A stretch of DNA of 64,000 nt from Blastobasis lacticolella (Eukaryota > Arthropoda > Insecta > Lepidoptera > Blastobasidae). Positions 23,201-34,735 of this stretch are shown here, piece after piece (positions within the stretch are counted from its first letter, which is position 1; each line of letters starts with the position of its first letter). The translations under genes and the position numbers were made by a program. The stretch spans positions 28,951,708 through 29,015,707 of the forward strand of contig LR990039.1 in the NCBI GenBank assembly GCA_905147135.1, written 5' to 3'. The notes under the pieces are model-generated. The model searched no databases. It saw nothing but the letters and a program-made list of their open reading frames with translations, and had not been told where the DNA came from.

Positions 23201-24022
23201 GCGTCTAAAGCTATAATATAATCTGCCTTAATAATTTTATGTAAAATTAAATATAAACAAAGTACCTAAGCCACTAAATATACCCCAACAATATGAACAT
23301 TATCTAAAATATCTAATCCCACATACCCCTAAATTTGTGGAAGAAATCGCTGGGTTGGGAACCCTGAGGGCCGGCCCGTGACGTCACACGGATATTAAAC
23401 TATAGAATTAGCCGCAAATATATTCGACTTTAGAGCCTACTTATAGCTAGAGTCACAATCTATATTTTGTTTCCTTTTTTAATGGTGCATATGACATGTC
23501 TGATAGAGAAGGATATAAGTTGTTAAGTACCCATTCGAACCTACTGCTATTATCAACTGTTAGTATTTTTTAATTTGTGACTGAGAGTTCTAGATAATTG
23601 CTCGAAACCAAAGATTTTGGATCATACAGCAATCGAAACTATAGACTTCTCTTTTTAGAAAGAAATTCTCGTTGACAGTGTTGCCACATTGGATTATTTT
23701 TTCGCTATACTGGCGAAGTTTGGAGACAGCGTGGCGAAATTTTATAGTGTTTTACTTTGGCGAAAAATAAATTAGGAACTGGTAAATTTTTAAATGCTAT
23801 TTTCATACAATAAGTTATATTATAAGTAATAGTCAAATTGAAGAAAAATAAATTTAGTTCTGGTTGACTTGGAAACATTGCCAATATTTGGCCCAATGTT
23901 TGTTGTTCCTAGAACAGAGCATCTATGGAGTAGCTTCAATAATACTTATTTTGATGACCTATAAAATAACGGGTGATGCAGAAGCCACACTGTTGAGATT
24001 ATTACATATTGAAGTTCGTATA

Positions 24023-24111
24023 ATTTTTTTTATACGGCTGAGAAACAGGCAAGCGGGCCACCTGATGGAAAGTGGTCACCGCCGCCTATGGACATCAGCA
24101 ACACTAGGGGA
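24023..24111 (+). repeat. Dispersed repeat family D
   Basis: TATACGGCTGAGAAACAGGC, CCACCTGATGGAAAGTGGTC and CACCGCCGCCTATGGACATC belong to a common lepidopteran repeat. Other copies are at 51181 and 57131, in the opposite orientation. Confidence 0.65.
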
Positions 24112-25268
24112 TATACGGATCAAATACAGGTATTATATACAGATCTACTGTGGTTTGAAGCTTAACGTCACCAAAAGAAGACCTATATGGCTAGCTGCAG
24201 CGCGGATCTTGAAACCATTCGTATAAACAGCGTAAATGGCAATAGAACATAGAAGTTCAATTATTTTGGATCCGTGCTGCATGAGTCCGGCGAGTAGGGT
24301 CTAGTCCTGAATCCTAATTTACTACTCGAATTACTGTTGTTAAGTTTCATTAAGTTAAACAAACGTTCAGCTTGTTGTATTGACTTATTTCCATTTCAAT
24401 TACAATATTCGCATCTTCCATATTATGCACATTGTTGAACGTATTTTAACATCACACTGTTTTAGTCATACATTTTATATATAGTTCCGCTTGATGTCAC
24501 TAGATGGCGCTGCCTACCTTTTACATCGCGGTAGTGATATGTACCGTGTATAATTTGTGATGTGAATTTTTAATATACCTTTTTTGAATCTGGACTTCGA
24601 CTGGTTTCATTGTTAACCCGTTCCTAGTTCACCTACCCTTGAGAACACCCTAGAGTACTGAGCCCGCAAAATTGCTGAGCTTGTTTACACATGCTAGATG
24701 TATGGTTTATGTGGTGTGAGACATCGCGGATAATATCGAAGGCTTAGTCACGATTGTTGGTACCTAAACCTGCCTGTATCAGGAAAGAGGTCCGTTTTTA
24801 TTTCTTAGTGTTATTACACGTTTTATTACTCAATTTATTAAACGTGTAAATTAACATAACACCCGATTTCTTAGTGCTACACACTAAATATTAAGAATTA
24901 ATAAATTCAGTAACTTTTTCTAGTTGGTCACTCCATAGTCGCCTTGTTCTGAAATTTTCGAATTTACGTCTTTTTATGTAAACCCGGCCAAAGAATTTTA
25001 TAATCTAAACGCAGTTTGCCAGATCCATTCGTATGGCCGGTATGCATAGGCATACCGCTGTAAAGAGTTATATAGTGCCACAAACTCAGACAATCAGATA
25101 GACCCGGTGTCATCGGCGGCGACGGCGATGACATACACTTACCAGCACAAAAAGTGTCTGCTTTGTAAAGCCAAGAAGCAAAGCATGAACATTGATAATT
25201 CAATGTATCTTTCTGTAATTTGTAGATCTACATATCAGGACTCAGCTAACTTTTGTGTGCAATACTAG

Positions 25269-25311
25269 TATAAGAGTGGGTATAGTACAGAATACTATAC
25301 CTACTCTTATA
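25269..25311. repeat. Short near-perfect hairpin
   Basis: The 19-base arms TATAAGAGTGGGTATAGTA and TACTATACCTACTCTTATA pair with a single G-U position across a CAGAA loop (25288-25292). Further weak pairing (AATA with TATT) extends outward. Confidence 0.8.
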
Positions 25312-25572
25312 ATGCTATTACAATTCGAAGTTCAGGCTGAGACGTACTCAATAGTAGGAGATACCTATCTTTCAGCAATAGAATGACACGGCTGTTGGGA
25401 GACAATTTCAAAACCGTTAATAATGTAGCTATTGAATAAAAATTCGATATTTAAAATAAAACATTTACTCAAAAATATTGTAGTGTGGTGATTATTTTGA
25501 CAACCTTCTTAGTAAGAAAAATTCAAATCCTAAGTACCTCAAAAATTCAAAACCCAAAAGTAACTAAGTAGA

Positions 25573-26334
25573 TATTGAATAATAATATTATAAAGAGGAA
25601 AGGTTTGATTTTTTGTTTGTTTGTATTGAATAGGCTTCGAAACTACAGGACCGATTTCAAAAATTCTTTCACCGTTGGGAAGCTACACTATCCCCGGATG
25701 ACATAAGCTATATTATATTTTCTAAAAAAATTTGGATCATTACTAAAACTCCAATAATATAATCCAAGGTGTAAAAAATACCCAAAAAATTCCTTACAAC
25801 GCGTGTGCTGCGAAAACTATTGATGATAGAACAAAATAATGTACTACGACTTTGCAGAACACACCATTATCTACAAAAAGTGTTGCGACAGTATATGTCT
25901 AACTATTATAGTTATGTCACAATAATGTTCTTTTATTTTTAAAATTTAATTGAAATGCCGCCGCTAAAAAACGCTTTTTATTTGTACCTTAGCTATAATC
26001 CTTATCAAAATCAATTACATTATATTCACGACTGCTTCAATACCTTTATATAACTTTTTGAATTATTCAATTCAGACATTCCATTCGAAAAATATCACGA
26101 GTTTAAAAATGTGAATATTAGAAAAAAGTCGCGTGTTCGCCGCTCAGTCCGCTCGACTATCTAGGCAGCACGGGGTACGTGGAGGGAAGTCAATGTCAAG
26201 AAATAAAGTGCCGCGCGGCTTACTCACGCGGTCGGCTCCCTACGCAGCGGTCGTGTGAGGAATCGAATAATTTTCGCTTGAAAGTAAACCGTGTACCCGT
26301 AGTGGTACTCGTGCGAAGCCGGGGCGGCTGCTAG
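25573..26334 (+). mobile_element. Non-autonomous Helitron, near full length
   Basis: It begins with AATAATATTATAAAGAGGAA, close to the lepidopteran Helitron start TCTATACTAATATTATAAAG, and ends GCCGGGGCGGCTGCTAG then T, with CTAG as the Helitron 3' terminus. The subterminal segment GTGTACCCGTAGTGGTAC can form the usual 3' hairpin. Family relatives are at 48774-49316, 49629 and 50455. There is no Rep/helicase frame, so it depends on a partner element. Confidence 0.75.
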
Positions 26335-26454
26335 TATTGAATAAAACTTAAATGTTTACAGTAAACCATTTAGGTCCTAAAAATTATTGTAATTTGATTG
26401 TAATTGACGACCTTTTAAGTTAGATGAGCTCGTAGATCCTAGATGTTACTCTTT

Positions 26455-26800
26455 GTTGTATTTATTTATTTAACAATTTATTGCACACAATATAAAAAAT
26501 AATAATTTTTGCATACAATATAGTATACAGAAATTACAAAATTAAAGACGACACAATAGGCACTACTTATTTCTAAGAAGAACTCTCTTCCAGCAGGCCT
26601 ATAGAAGAGGGACATTATAGATTATCGGGGATGAGACGTGCGCATTAGTTTAAAAACATATCTATATTTAATAAACTACATAAATTATAAATGAGATACT
26701 AAATACACACAATATAGTATATTTATAAATACACATTCATATATACATACTAAAATAAATACAGGTATTGTATAACATTCAGTCACATAATGTTCCTTTA
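26455..26800 (-). repeat. LINE 3'-end remnant
   Basis: TTATTTATTTAACAATTTAT then TGCACACAATATAA, and AGAACTCTCTTCCAGCAGGC, resemble the reverse complement of a lepidopteran LINE tail. Related phrases (AGAAATCTCTTCCAGGC, ACGCCTTTT) recur at 51610-51820. Confidence 0.45.
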
Positions 26801-27057
26801 CACGCTTTTTAAATATGCATTATGATTTTGTATGTATCAGCAACTCGTGGCCCCTCGTAGGTATAGTTGCTCTGCTCAATCCAACTCGTGCAGACGGTTT
26901 GAATGCTTGTACAAATTTGAACAGTAATATATCTGAAATAAGTAAGTAATAATGTTATGATATAAATATGTTTTTGAGGTTTGGTTTTGAAATTGAAATA
27001 GAACAAAGAAAAGTATTTTTAAAAGTATTTATCAATAAAACTGGAAATATATTTTGA

Positions 27058-27560
27058 CTAGCTTTTGCCCGCAAGCACGCCCGCGTAGAAATCGTTTTTA
27101 TGACAGTTTAGCTTTTGCCCGCGTTACCATTTTAAATGGCCTTCGAAGGATTGTATGAAAGTTGACCTATTTGTCCGTTTTTTTGCAACGGAGTGTAAAT
27201 AATTAATAGTTCCTAATAATAATGTAGGAAATATGTAAATACGTACCAATTAATAATATATGCTTACCTTAAACAAACTACCAGTCTTTTTCTGGCACTA
27301 CAGCCCTTCTAAACTTTGTATGTTGTTTTGTCAAATAGGGCTTGAGAATATCTCGAAAACTATGAAACTAGATTTTTAACATACGAATGTAATCAAAAAA
27401 TATTGGTCGCTTCATATTTATTTTATGAACCCATGCTTGACGTTATTTCGGTTTATGTTCCTCTTCATCTGCCAACAAACAACATGTCGTCATCAATATC
27501 CATTACAAGAAACTAAATGATACTTTAATGAACTAATATTATAAATATAGAGGGATAACC
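27058..27560. other. Helitron-like terminal fragments
   Basis: ACTAGCTTTTGCCCGCAAGC and, 50 bp on, TTTAGCTTTTGCCCGCG are two partial Helitron 3' ends in reverse orientation. AACTAATATTATAAATATAG at about 27530 looks like a Helitron 5' end in forward orientation. They do not form one element. Confidence 0.45.
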
Positions 27561-27683
27561 CGTACCGACAGTCAGCAAAGACTTTAATTTTTTTTAGAGC
27601 AAATAGAAAGAGCAATCGGGGTTACCATCTAAGCGTTATTTTGAAGTGTCATTTATTAGACCAAACCATGATACACAGTTGGC

Positions 27684-27823
27684 ATCCCTGCCCGCAATTG
27701 CGGTGCGTGCGGTGCGGCCAGTGTGGCCATGCCATCAGCAACGTCAGCAATATCTCAATGCGATGCGTGCGGCGCGTGCGGCGCGTGCGGCTCTTGCGGT
27801 GCGGGCTAGTCGACGCGTAGCTT
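27684..27823 (-). repeat. GC-rich repeat G, copy 2
   Basis: The reverse-oriented relative of the 22514 repeat: GTGCGGCGCGTGCGGCGCGT units ending GGCTAGTCGACGCGTAGCTT. It ends three bases before the mariner start codon and seems to have replaced the transposon's 5' end. Confidence 0.65.
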
Positions 27824-27826
27824 AAA

Positions 27827-28866
27827 ATGGAGTGGGGTGATAAAGAGAACCGAATCGCTGTGATTGCATTACATAAAGTAGGTATGGAGCCAAATGCAAT
27901 TTTTAAAACTCTCCATACGTTTGGTATTAGTCCAATGTTTGTGTACCGGGCTATAAATAGGTACAATGAAACCTCCTCTGTTTGTGACAGAAAAATATCT
28001 GGCCGTCCACGTAGTGTTCGTACGAAAATGGTGGTCAAAGCAGTAAGGGAAAGAATTCGAAGAAATCCTGTCCGAAAGCAAAAGATTTTATCTCGGGAGA
28101 TGAAGATGGCACCTAGAACCATGTCGCGTATTTTAAAAGATGACTTAGGACTTGCAGCCTAAGAGACGTACCTACTGGTAATTTTTTAACTGATAATTTA
28201 AAAAAGAATAGGGTAGTAAAATCGAAACAACTACTGAAGCGGCATCCAAAGGGAGGCACAGAAAAATTTTGTTTACGGATGAGAATTTTTTTACAATTGA
28301 GCAACATTTCAACAATCAAAATGACCGTATTTATGCTCAAAGCTCTAAGAAAGCTTCCCAATTGGTCGACAGAGTGCAATGTGGGCATTATCCGACTTCA
28401 GTGATAGTTTGGTGGGGTGTTAGCTATGAAAGAGTGACTGAGCCATACTTTTGTGAAAATGGTATCAAAACATCGGCACAAGTGTATCAAGATACCATTC
28501 TTGAGAAGGTAGTTAGGCCCCTTAACAACACCATGTTCAATAACCTAGAATGGTCCTTCCAGCAAGACTCGGCGCCGGGTCACAAAGCGCGGTCCACGCA
28601 GTCTTGGTTGGAATTGAACGTTTCCGACTTCATCAGAGCTGAAGACTGGCCGTCATCTAGTCCCGATCTTAATCCGCTGGATTATGATTTATGGTCAGTT
28701 TTAGAGAGTACGGCTTGCTCTAAACGCCATGATAATTTGGAGTCCCTAAAATAATCCATACGATTGGCAGTGAAGAATTTTCCCATGGAAAGAGTGCGTG
28801 CTTCTATTGATAACTGGCCTCAACGTTTAAAAGACTGTATTGCAGCCAATGGAGACCACTTCGAAT
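27827..28866 (+). pseudogene. Mariner transposase (DD37D, maT-like), inactivated
   Basis: This encoded a cut-and-paste Tc1/mariner transposase. The first part (27827-28162) has the N-terminal helix-turn-helix region and the linker RRNPVRKQKILSREMKM. The second part (28269-28754) holds the catalytic domain: FTDEN (first D), FQQDSAPGHKA (second D) and SSSPDLNPLDYDLW (third D). There are 37 residues between the second and third aspartates, which indicates the DD37D class. Reading is broken by small insertions and deletions between about 28158 and 28270 and by a stop at 28752, after which the normal C-terminus continues to 28866 (SIRLAVKNFPMERV). All three catalytic aspartates remain. The 5' terminal repeat is not visible; repeat G abuts the start. 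Confidence 0.9.
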
Positions 28867-28870
28867 AAGA

Positions 28871-29490
28871 TTTTTATATTTTAAATTGTTTTATATTTAC
28901 GTATTAAACTAACACATTGTAAAAGTAATAAATGTTATTTGCAATAGAAAAATATTGTTTTTCTTTATTACAATATTTATGGCAAGACTAGGTAGTATTA
29001 TAGACCGGCCCGCGTGATTGCTGCTCGACTCATACAAACAATTTTAAAACTCGACTCATAAAAACTGTTTCTGGTTATGGCGACTACTTGTTCTCGACAC
29101 ACATCTTAGCTAAGATGGTAGCATCTTACCAGAAGTTTATCAAAATCTGTCTGAAAGAGAAGAAATACGGATGGAAAGAAAGACCTTTCGTACGATATGA
29201 CTGGTTCCCGCACGCACAAAACGTGCTACTGAAAGATTTTTGAGAAGTCCAAGTTAATCAAGTTTATGATGAAAATAAACAAAAACCCCACTATCTCTTT
29301 CACCCTCTTCTAAAAGCAATCCCACGTTGAACAAACTAGACCAATTCATAAATCGGATATTCGACAGTTCATGGAATAAGAATCCGATTCTCCGAAGCGT
29401 AGGAAATGACGCAAACTTTAGAATTTATGACGCAGTCGTATGGAGGGGAGGTCGCGGTGAGCTTTCGTTGCTTAGTATCATTATAATTAC
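28871..29490. other. Mariner 3' flank and unassigned DNA
   Basis: The first ~60-100 bp should include the mariner 3' end, but no matching 5' inverted repeat exists to define it. The rest holds nothing recognised. Confidence 0.35.
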
Positions 29491-29499
29491 AAGACAAAG

Positions 29500-29615
29500 T
29501 CCTCCGCCATATCTGTCTGTTTGTCTGTTCGCGATAAACTGAAAATCCATTGAACGGATTTTCATGCTGTTTTCACCATCGAGTGATTCATGAGGAAGTC
29601 GGGGCGGGCCGCTAG
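29500..29615 (+). mobile_element. Helitron-like 3' end
   Basis: TGTCTGTTTGTCTGTTCGCG, GAAAATCCATTGAACGGATT and the terminal GGGGCGGGCCGCTAG are typical of lepidopteran non-autonomous Helitrons. The 5' part is missing or diverged. Confidence 0.5.
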
Positions 29616-31500
29616 CTAATAATAAAATACGGCGTTACTGTATTTTCGTCACCTCGACACTAATACTGAACTGAACTGAACCATTACTGAACTGTGTCCA
29701 ACAACAAACCTATTCATCACATCTACAGTTCGTAACAGTCCACTGCTGGGCCTGAGCTTCCTCCGCAGTAGTCGAGGGCAAACCTGTGTATAATTTAGAA
29801 TCTATATGGTAAAATAACATGTGTCTGCAATATAAGGCTTTCGTGGTTATTCACGTCGTTTTGTCGCTACGCTTATGATTATTTATACCGAAATATCGAG
29901 TTAAATGTAGGTAATTAAACTATAGTGTCAAACCCAGTCATTAATATGTGTCAGAAATGTAGTGAAGCACGCTGCAAAATGCCTTCTCATTGGCGAATGC
30001 CAATCTAATTGGAGAATTCCATTCTCATTGGAGAATGGCATTTAGCAGTTCGCATTTCGCAGGTGCAATGTTTCGAACTGAAATGTGTCGTCATACCTGG
30101 CAGTCGTATTTTCCTGATACTGAAACCACCACATATTTATGTAGCATTCAAATATTTCAGTCCAGTGTCGGGACATAACCGCGCAGAAATGCCAAGCCGC
30201 GGGCTCTCAGTTGCATCCGCTCGGACGGGCGGGAATTAAAATCGTTGTTCGTCGGTGACAAATGAAAATTTTTCCTTGTACGCGCCAAGCCTACATTGAG
30301 AAGTTTCTAGATCTTTAGACGTGGAATGAGGGCACTATGGCGTTGTCTTCGTTACAATCATGAGTTTGGAAAATCAATCTGTCTCACACAATAACAGAAG
30401 ACTGGAAAGAAAACCTGCAAAATACAATATTTAACGCTGCTTAATTAGTTTTAATATTGTTTACCATTATGTTGTATAATTAATTATATCCGCGAGAAGT
30501 GCCAACGAAGGTCTTCCATGAGCGGTTTGCTAATGAACGAATAGGTAATTAATAATACAACGACGTCCCTACTAACAAATTAGAAATGGGCCAAGCAAAC
30601 CCTCCAAAAAGAACTCTTATCATCAATGTTTATGAAATTTATGCAGATTGTTTGAGAAGATTCTAAACCAAATGAACCAATCAAGACATTGGTCTTCGTA
30701 TTAGAATTGTCCTACTTCGTACAATTGTTCTGTAGACCTATTATTGAATCGTATCTTATGTCATTGTAGACAAAAGTTATGATGAGTTATGAAACCATTT
30801 GTGTGTGATACCAAATGAAAGGGCTTTATGAGCCGGTTCCAAACACATATCACACGTATCTCTCAGCCACCTGTTTGCTGGAATTTCAAAAAGTATTTTC
30901 AAAACATTCTTTTTCAGGTAGGAAACGGTTAAATGTTTTTTTGTGAAACATGCGCCAAATGGCTTTTTCAGGTACGAAACGGTTAAATATTGAACGTCAT
31001 AACAGGAATTTATTAAATATTTACATGTAGTATTTTTACCAGAAGAAGCTCAAACATCGTATGTTTTGAAAATTCTTTTTTGATTATTAGAACACAGGTA
31101 AGATAAAAGTGTTATAGTATTTTTGTAACCAGCTTACGAAGCCTTTTCATATGATACTCTACACAATAGATATTCGAATTTTTTTTACATACAAAAAATG
31201 TAGACGTCATAACTTTTTCTGAAATGAACAAAACTTTTCTCATGTTTCTCCAACCCCAATTCTAACACGAAATACAGAATATTTGCAGTACCAGCTCCGA
31301 CAACAAGGCCAGGCCTGTCTTGGGTGTATCTGGGGCTGGGAGCAGTCACCAGCCTGAGCTGACACCCGTAATACTACGATGAAAACTTACAATATTTGCC
31401 ATGTAAGTATGTAATCCATGATTCAGACAAGGAACTATCGAGAACAGCCTTAACACTTCAAATAATTTCCTTCCTTTGATTATTCTCAAGGTAAGAAAGA
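29616..31500. other. Intergenic with small repeats
   Basis: Contains a family A fragment on the minus strand (29718-29768, GTAACAGTCCACTGCTGGGC), a 64-bp palindromic cluster (29978-30041) built from TTCTCATTGG and GGAGAATGGCATT, and a direct repeat of TTTTTCAGGTA(G/C)GAAACGG continuing TTAAAT at about 30910 and 30963. No gene was seen. Confidence 0.4.
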
Positions 31501-31689
31501 TTGGCCCTTAATCTTCTAATGCAGACGACTTCGCTTTTTCCTGGCAGTAGTATTTCTGTGATTTTTTTTCTAATAAAGCCTCTCCCTTATCGGACTAACT
31601 TCTTCAGCCACTCATTCACAATACCGGCAGCTCGTCTTTGGAATGACATATCTGAGGATACGCAGAATAAGAATAAGGCGCAGAATTAG
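31501..31689 (+). pseudogene. LINE ORF2 C-terminal remnant
   Basis: The frame contains LPYRTNFFSHSFTIPAARLW followed by ND, the R-x-F-x-SF-x-AARLWN signature of Jockey/CR1-type LINE C-termini, followed by a stop and AT-rich tail sequence. Only the last ~50 codons survive. Confidence 0.6.
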
Positions 31690-32361
31690 CAAATGTAAGA
31701 GGTCGTAATGAGTGTGGCGAACCTAGTCATTATCACATTATTTTGTATCTAGTCAATGTATATATAATAGGTATATATTTACTATATTTTTAAAATTGTA
31801 ATTGTATTACATATTTACATATAACATGGGCGTGGGTCTAACCTTACCGAAACGTCGGGAAAACAAATCGAAACGGTACGTCACGTGTTAGTCCCATCTA
31901 ATATAATAAAAGAACTCTACACAACTCAACACAACAATAATATGTGTAAAGAACGGGAGTTTAGTTTGAAACAAACAACAGTAATTGTATTTGTAGTATT
32001 AATTTAATTTGGTTCTTACACTGAGCTAGGTATTTACTGTTAAGTAGCACCTACTTAATCACTCTGCATGGTCTGCTGGTTGACTGTTAGACAAAGCCTC
32101 ATGGCTTTAAATCCGCCAATTGCTGTAATTTGTGCAATCAATTTTTTAAATATATAAATAAAAATAAATAAAGCCGTTTCTTTAGGTGCCGGCTATCAAA
32201 GTTTTTAATGCACCTTCAAGCGGACTTTATGACAGCTTATATAAGCTTGAAATACCAGTAGCGCGCGGAAACTAGTCCAACTGCCCTGCTGAGTAGCTAA
32301 GCCCTTTTAATCGGTATATCAGTACTGCTAAATCCAGCAGTGAACGCTTCAATAAACTCAG

Positions 32362-32995
32362 TCATCTTAGCATTAATATCCCGGTTGTGCTCTCGCGCAC
32401 GAGGGCCCTTTGTCCGCCTTGATCATGATCCAGGATTTGGCAGATCAGTAGCCGTATTCACAATGATTCGTAACCGTTTCCGAACGATTCGACACGAAAT
32501 TCGTGAGCGGCGAATCCGTGTCGATCGATTCGAAAACTGTTATTCAGAATCCCGACAGATTCCACGGAAACTCTACTCTCTATAACATATGAAAATTTCA
32601 TCAAAATTAACTGAAACCACATTTTCCTAAGAACTTTTGCGGGGTCCTTTGTCGATTCCGTATCCGAATCCAATTTCCGAGCCATTGTGAATACGGAAAC
32701 AGATCTGCCATCTGACCGCAGTGACTGTATTCAGTTGCCCACTGAGATAGCCAATAGCCTCTCAGATTGGATCATGGTTACACATTCAGTCGTATGAGTG
32801 TGCAGGTTTCATCACAACGTTTTCCCTCACGGTAAGAGCGTCGGTTGATGGTGATGATGATAAAGAGCGTCGATTAGCATTCAACTAATGTACATACCTC
32901 ATAAAAGACTCATTGGCACGTGGCCGCAGTGGGATACGAACCCGATACCTCTCGCCTACTAGTAGGATACCTTAACCACTCGGCCACCGACGCTC
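32362..32995 (-). mobile_element. SINE family B split by a MITE
   Basis: The 3' half (32362-32446) and the 5' half (32703-32995, ending GGCCACCGACGCTC, the head reversed) are normal family B sequence. Between them is the 32447-32699 element. About 19 bases of the SINE are missing at the junction. The head boxes are partly decayed. Confidence 0.8.
32447..32699. mobile_element. MITE with 14-bp perfect terminal inverted repeats
   Basis: CCGTATTCACAATG at 32452-32465 is the exact inverse of CATTGTGAATACGG at 32683-32696. The interior is non-coding and has further short inverted GATTCG/CGAATC phrases. CAGATC is found on both sides (32441-32446, 32700-32705) and may be a target-site duplication, but this is uncertain. 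The superfamily is not clear. Confidence 0.75.
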
Positions 32996-33378
32996 CTCTG
33001 CTCCATTCAGCAGCGATTGCGTAAACAAACCTGTAGCAAATAGGAAAGTAAACCAATGAGCTTTTATAACGGGGCAGTTAGCAAGCGAGTTCAGATAGCT
33101 GACTGACTGCACTGACTGGCTGCAATTTTCTTCAATTGGAGATGAAGAAAATTGTGGGTACGTGTTATCCGGGGAGGGGGGGGGGGGTAAATTGTGTTGC
33201 GGACGTGAATTAATGGCGGAGGGGAAGACGGATATAGCAGCAGAGGTAAGACACGCGGATATTCAGTTGCTGTTTCTACCTCAAAATACGTAACGGAACT
33301 GTGTTGTTTGTAGATATATGGTGTCAGTTCTGTCTAATTCTGTCCGAATACTGATATATGCCTGCTTAAGTTGTTGTA

Positions 33379-33469
33379 CCGAGTCCTGGATCATGGCCAA
33401 GGCGGACACCGGACCCTCGTGCGTGAGAGCATAACCGGGACATTAACACCAAAATGATGATGATGATAT
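33379..33469 (+). repeat. SINE family B 3' end
   Basis: GTCCTGGATCATGGCCAAGG to GACATTAACACCAAAATGAT with a (GAT)n tail. It is a 5'-truncated insertion. Confidence 0.75.
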
Positions 33470-33927
33470 ATACTTATTCTATGTAATTGTTATATGTACT
33501 TATTCTGTTAGGTTTATGTTTTTGAATGTGTTATTGGACCAAATAAAGAGACGTCTATGTCTATGTGTATGAAGATAAATTTTAAAATAATCATTTATTG
33601 AGTTCTATTGGCGTTTTTAATTTACCTACCATTATACTATTATATTAAGTATAGCTACCTACATTTGCTGAAATATTTTTATCTATATATAAAATTAATA
33701 CTTTATTTCGAAAATAGAGTCCTAAAATGAAATAAAAAATATTTTTTGATTTTTTTAAAAGTGCTTGTAAATACCTCTTTTAGTTATCGTCAGTTTTGTC
33801 TCTTAAACCAGACGCTATCATTAAAATTGTATGCACCAGATAAGTTGCATAAATATAAAGTGTTGTCTAAATATGACTAGAAAGTTTCTTTGAAAATTTT
33901 TCATACCTATATTATGAAAATTACAGG
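33470..33927. other. AT-rich intergenic DNA
   Basis: A GGACCAAATAAAGAGACG phrase near 33537 may be the polyadenylation tail of a LINE. Nothing else was seen. A poly-G run lies a little upstream at 33173-33187. Confidence 0.3.
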
Positions 33928-34152
33928 ATTTGCGTCATGCAATACGCCAATTTCATAGATAAGGAAGGACCTACAACACCATGGCAGGTATGCGTTGAAA
34001 TCGCACTACTTCTGAGTTGTTTTGATGTGCCACAGCCGTTTGTGCCCCTTGCCTGGAAGTTGCGACATATCAATTGCCTAGATATCCGCCTAGATCAAGG
34101 TCACGAGGTAACTTGCATTGCCAGTTCGAGTGAAGGTGATCCTCGGTGGTAA
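33928..34152 (+). other. Unassigned open frame with splice-like borders
   Basis: ATTACAG precedes the frame, which contains GPTTPWQVCVEIALLLSCFD and later AWKLRHINCLDIRLDQGHEV. The composition is coding-like and the frame is open for at least 71 codons. No family is recognised and no partner exon was found. A family C SINE follows within 45 bp. It may be an exon, a gene relic or part of an unknown element. Confidence 0.3.
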
Positions 34153-34195
34153 ACTGAAATTTAATAGGATTGTCATGTACACATGTACGACCTGG

Positions 34196-34440
34196 CGACG
34201 ACTTGAGTGGTTCAGTGGTTAACATGCGCCTGCCACGTAGAGGTCCCGGGTTCGATTCCCGGGACATGATGAATTTTAATTTCTGTCACGGGTATGGGTT
34301 TTATATGTTTAATGAGTATGTATTTAAAATAAAGTATATAAGTAGTTTGTCATATGTCCAGCACACATAACACAAGATTTGCTTACTTTGGGGCTAAATG
34401 GCGCTGTGAGAATATGTCCAAGCATATTTAATGTACCTAA
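34196..34440 (+). mobile_element. tRNA-derived SINE, family C, full-length copy
   Basis: The tRNA-like head GAGTGGTTCAGTGGTTAACA then TGCGCCTGCCACGTAGAGGT contains an A-box-like segment and the B box GGTTCGATTCC. The body runs through GAATTTTAATTTCTGTCACG, CATAACACAAGATTTGCTTA and GGGGCTAAATGGCGCTGTGA to AAGCATATTTAATG. Confidence 0.8.
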
Positions 34441-34735
34441 TTCATTTCTTAAGGTACTAACCTAGTTAATAATAACTTTAATACTAACACAATATGGAAA
34501 TAAATGAATTTTATTTTAATATTGTAATTATATTTATTAATTTATTTTTTATTATTACTCTAAATAAAATTCGGGGTAAGGATGAAATCGCAAACTACGA
34601 ATAAAGGTGGTTTTTAATTAGTTTGAATGGTTTATACTGGTATATATGGCTTATATAGTACCTACCTATTAACATGTAGATCCATGTCACTCTTCATAAT
34701 AAAGTTACATTTGCTAACGGTAAGTTGCATTGTAA

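Larger units (their letters stand above)
23201..25572. other. Intergenic, no gene seen
   Basis: Contains the repeat D copy at 24023 and the hairpin at 25269. A segment at 24480-24620 with TCACTAGATGGCGCTGCC has the look of an LTR or terminal element fragment, but no pair of repeats was found. Confidence 0.35.

Noticed and set aside
24480..24620. LTR of a retrovirus-like element
   Set aside because: The sequence has an LTR-like look (TCACTAGATGGCGCTGCC), but there is no second LTR, primer-binding site or gag-pol remnant in the window.
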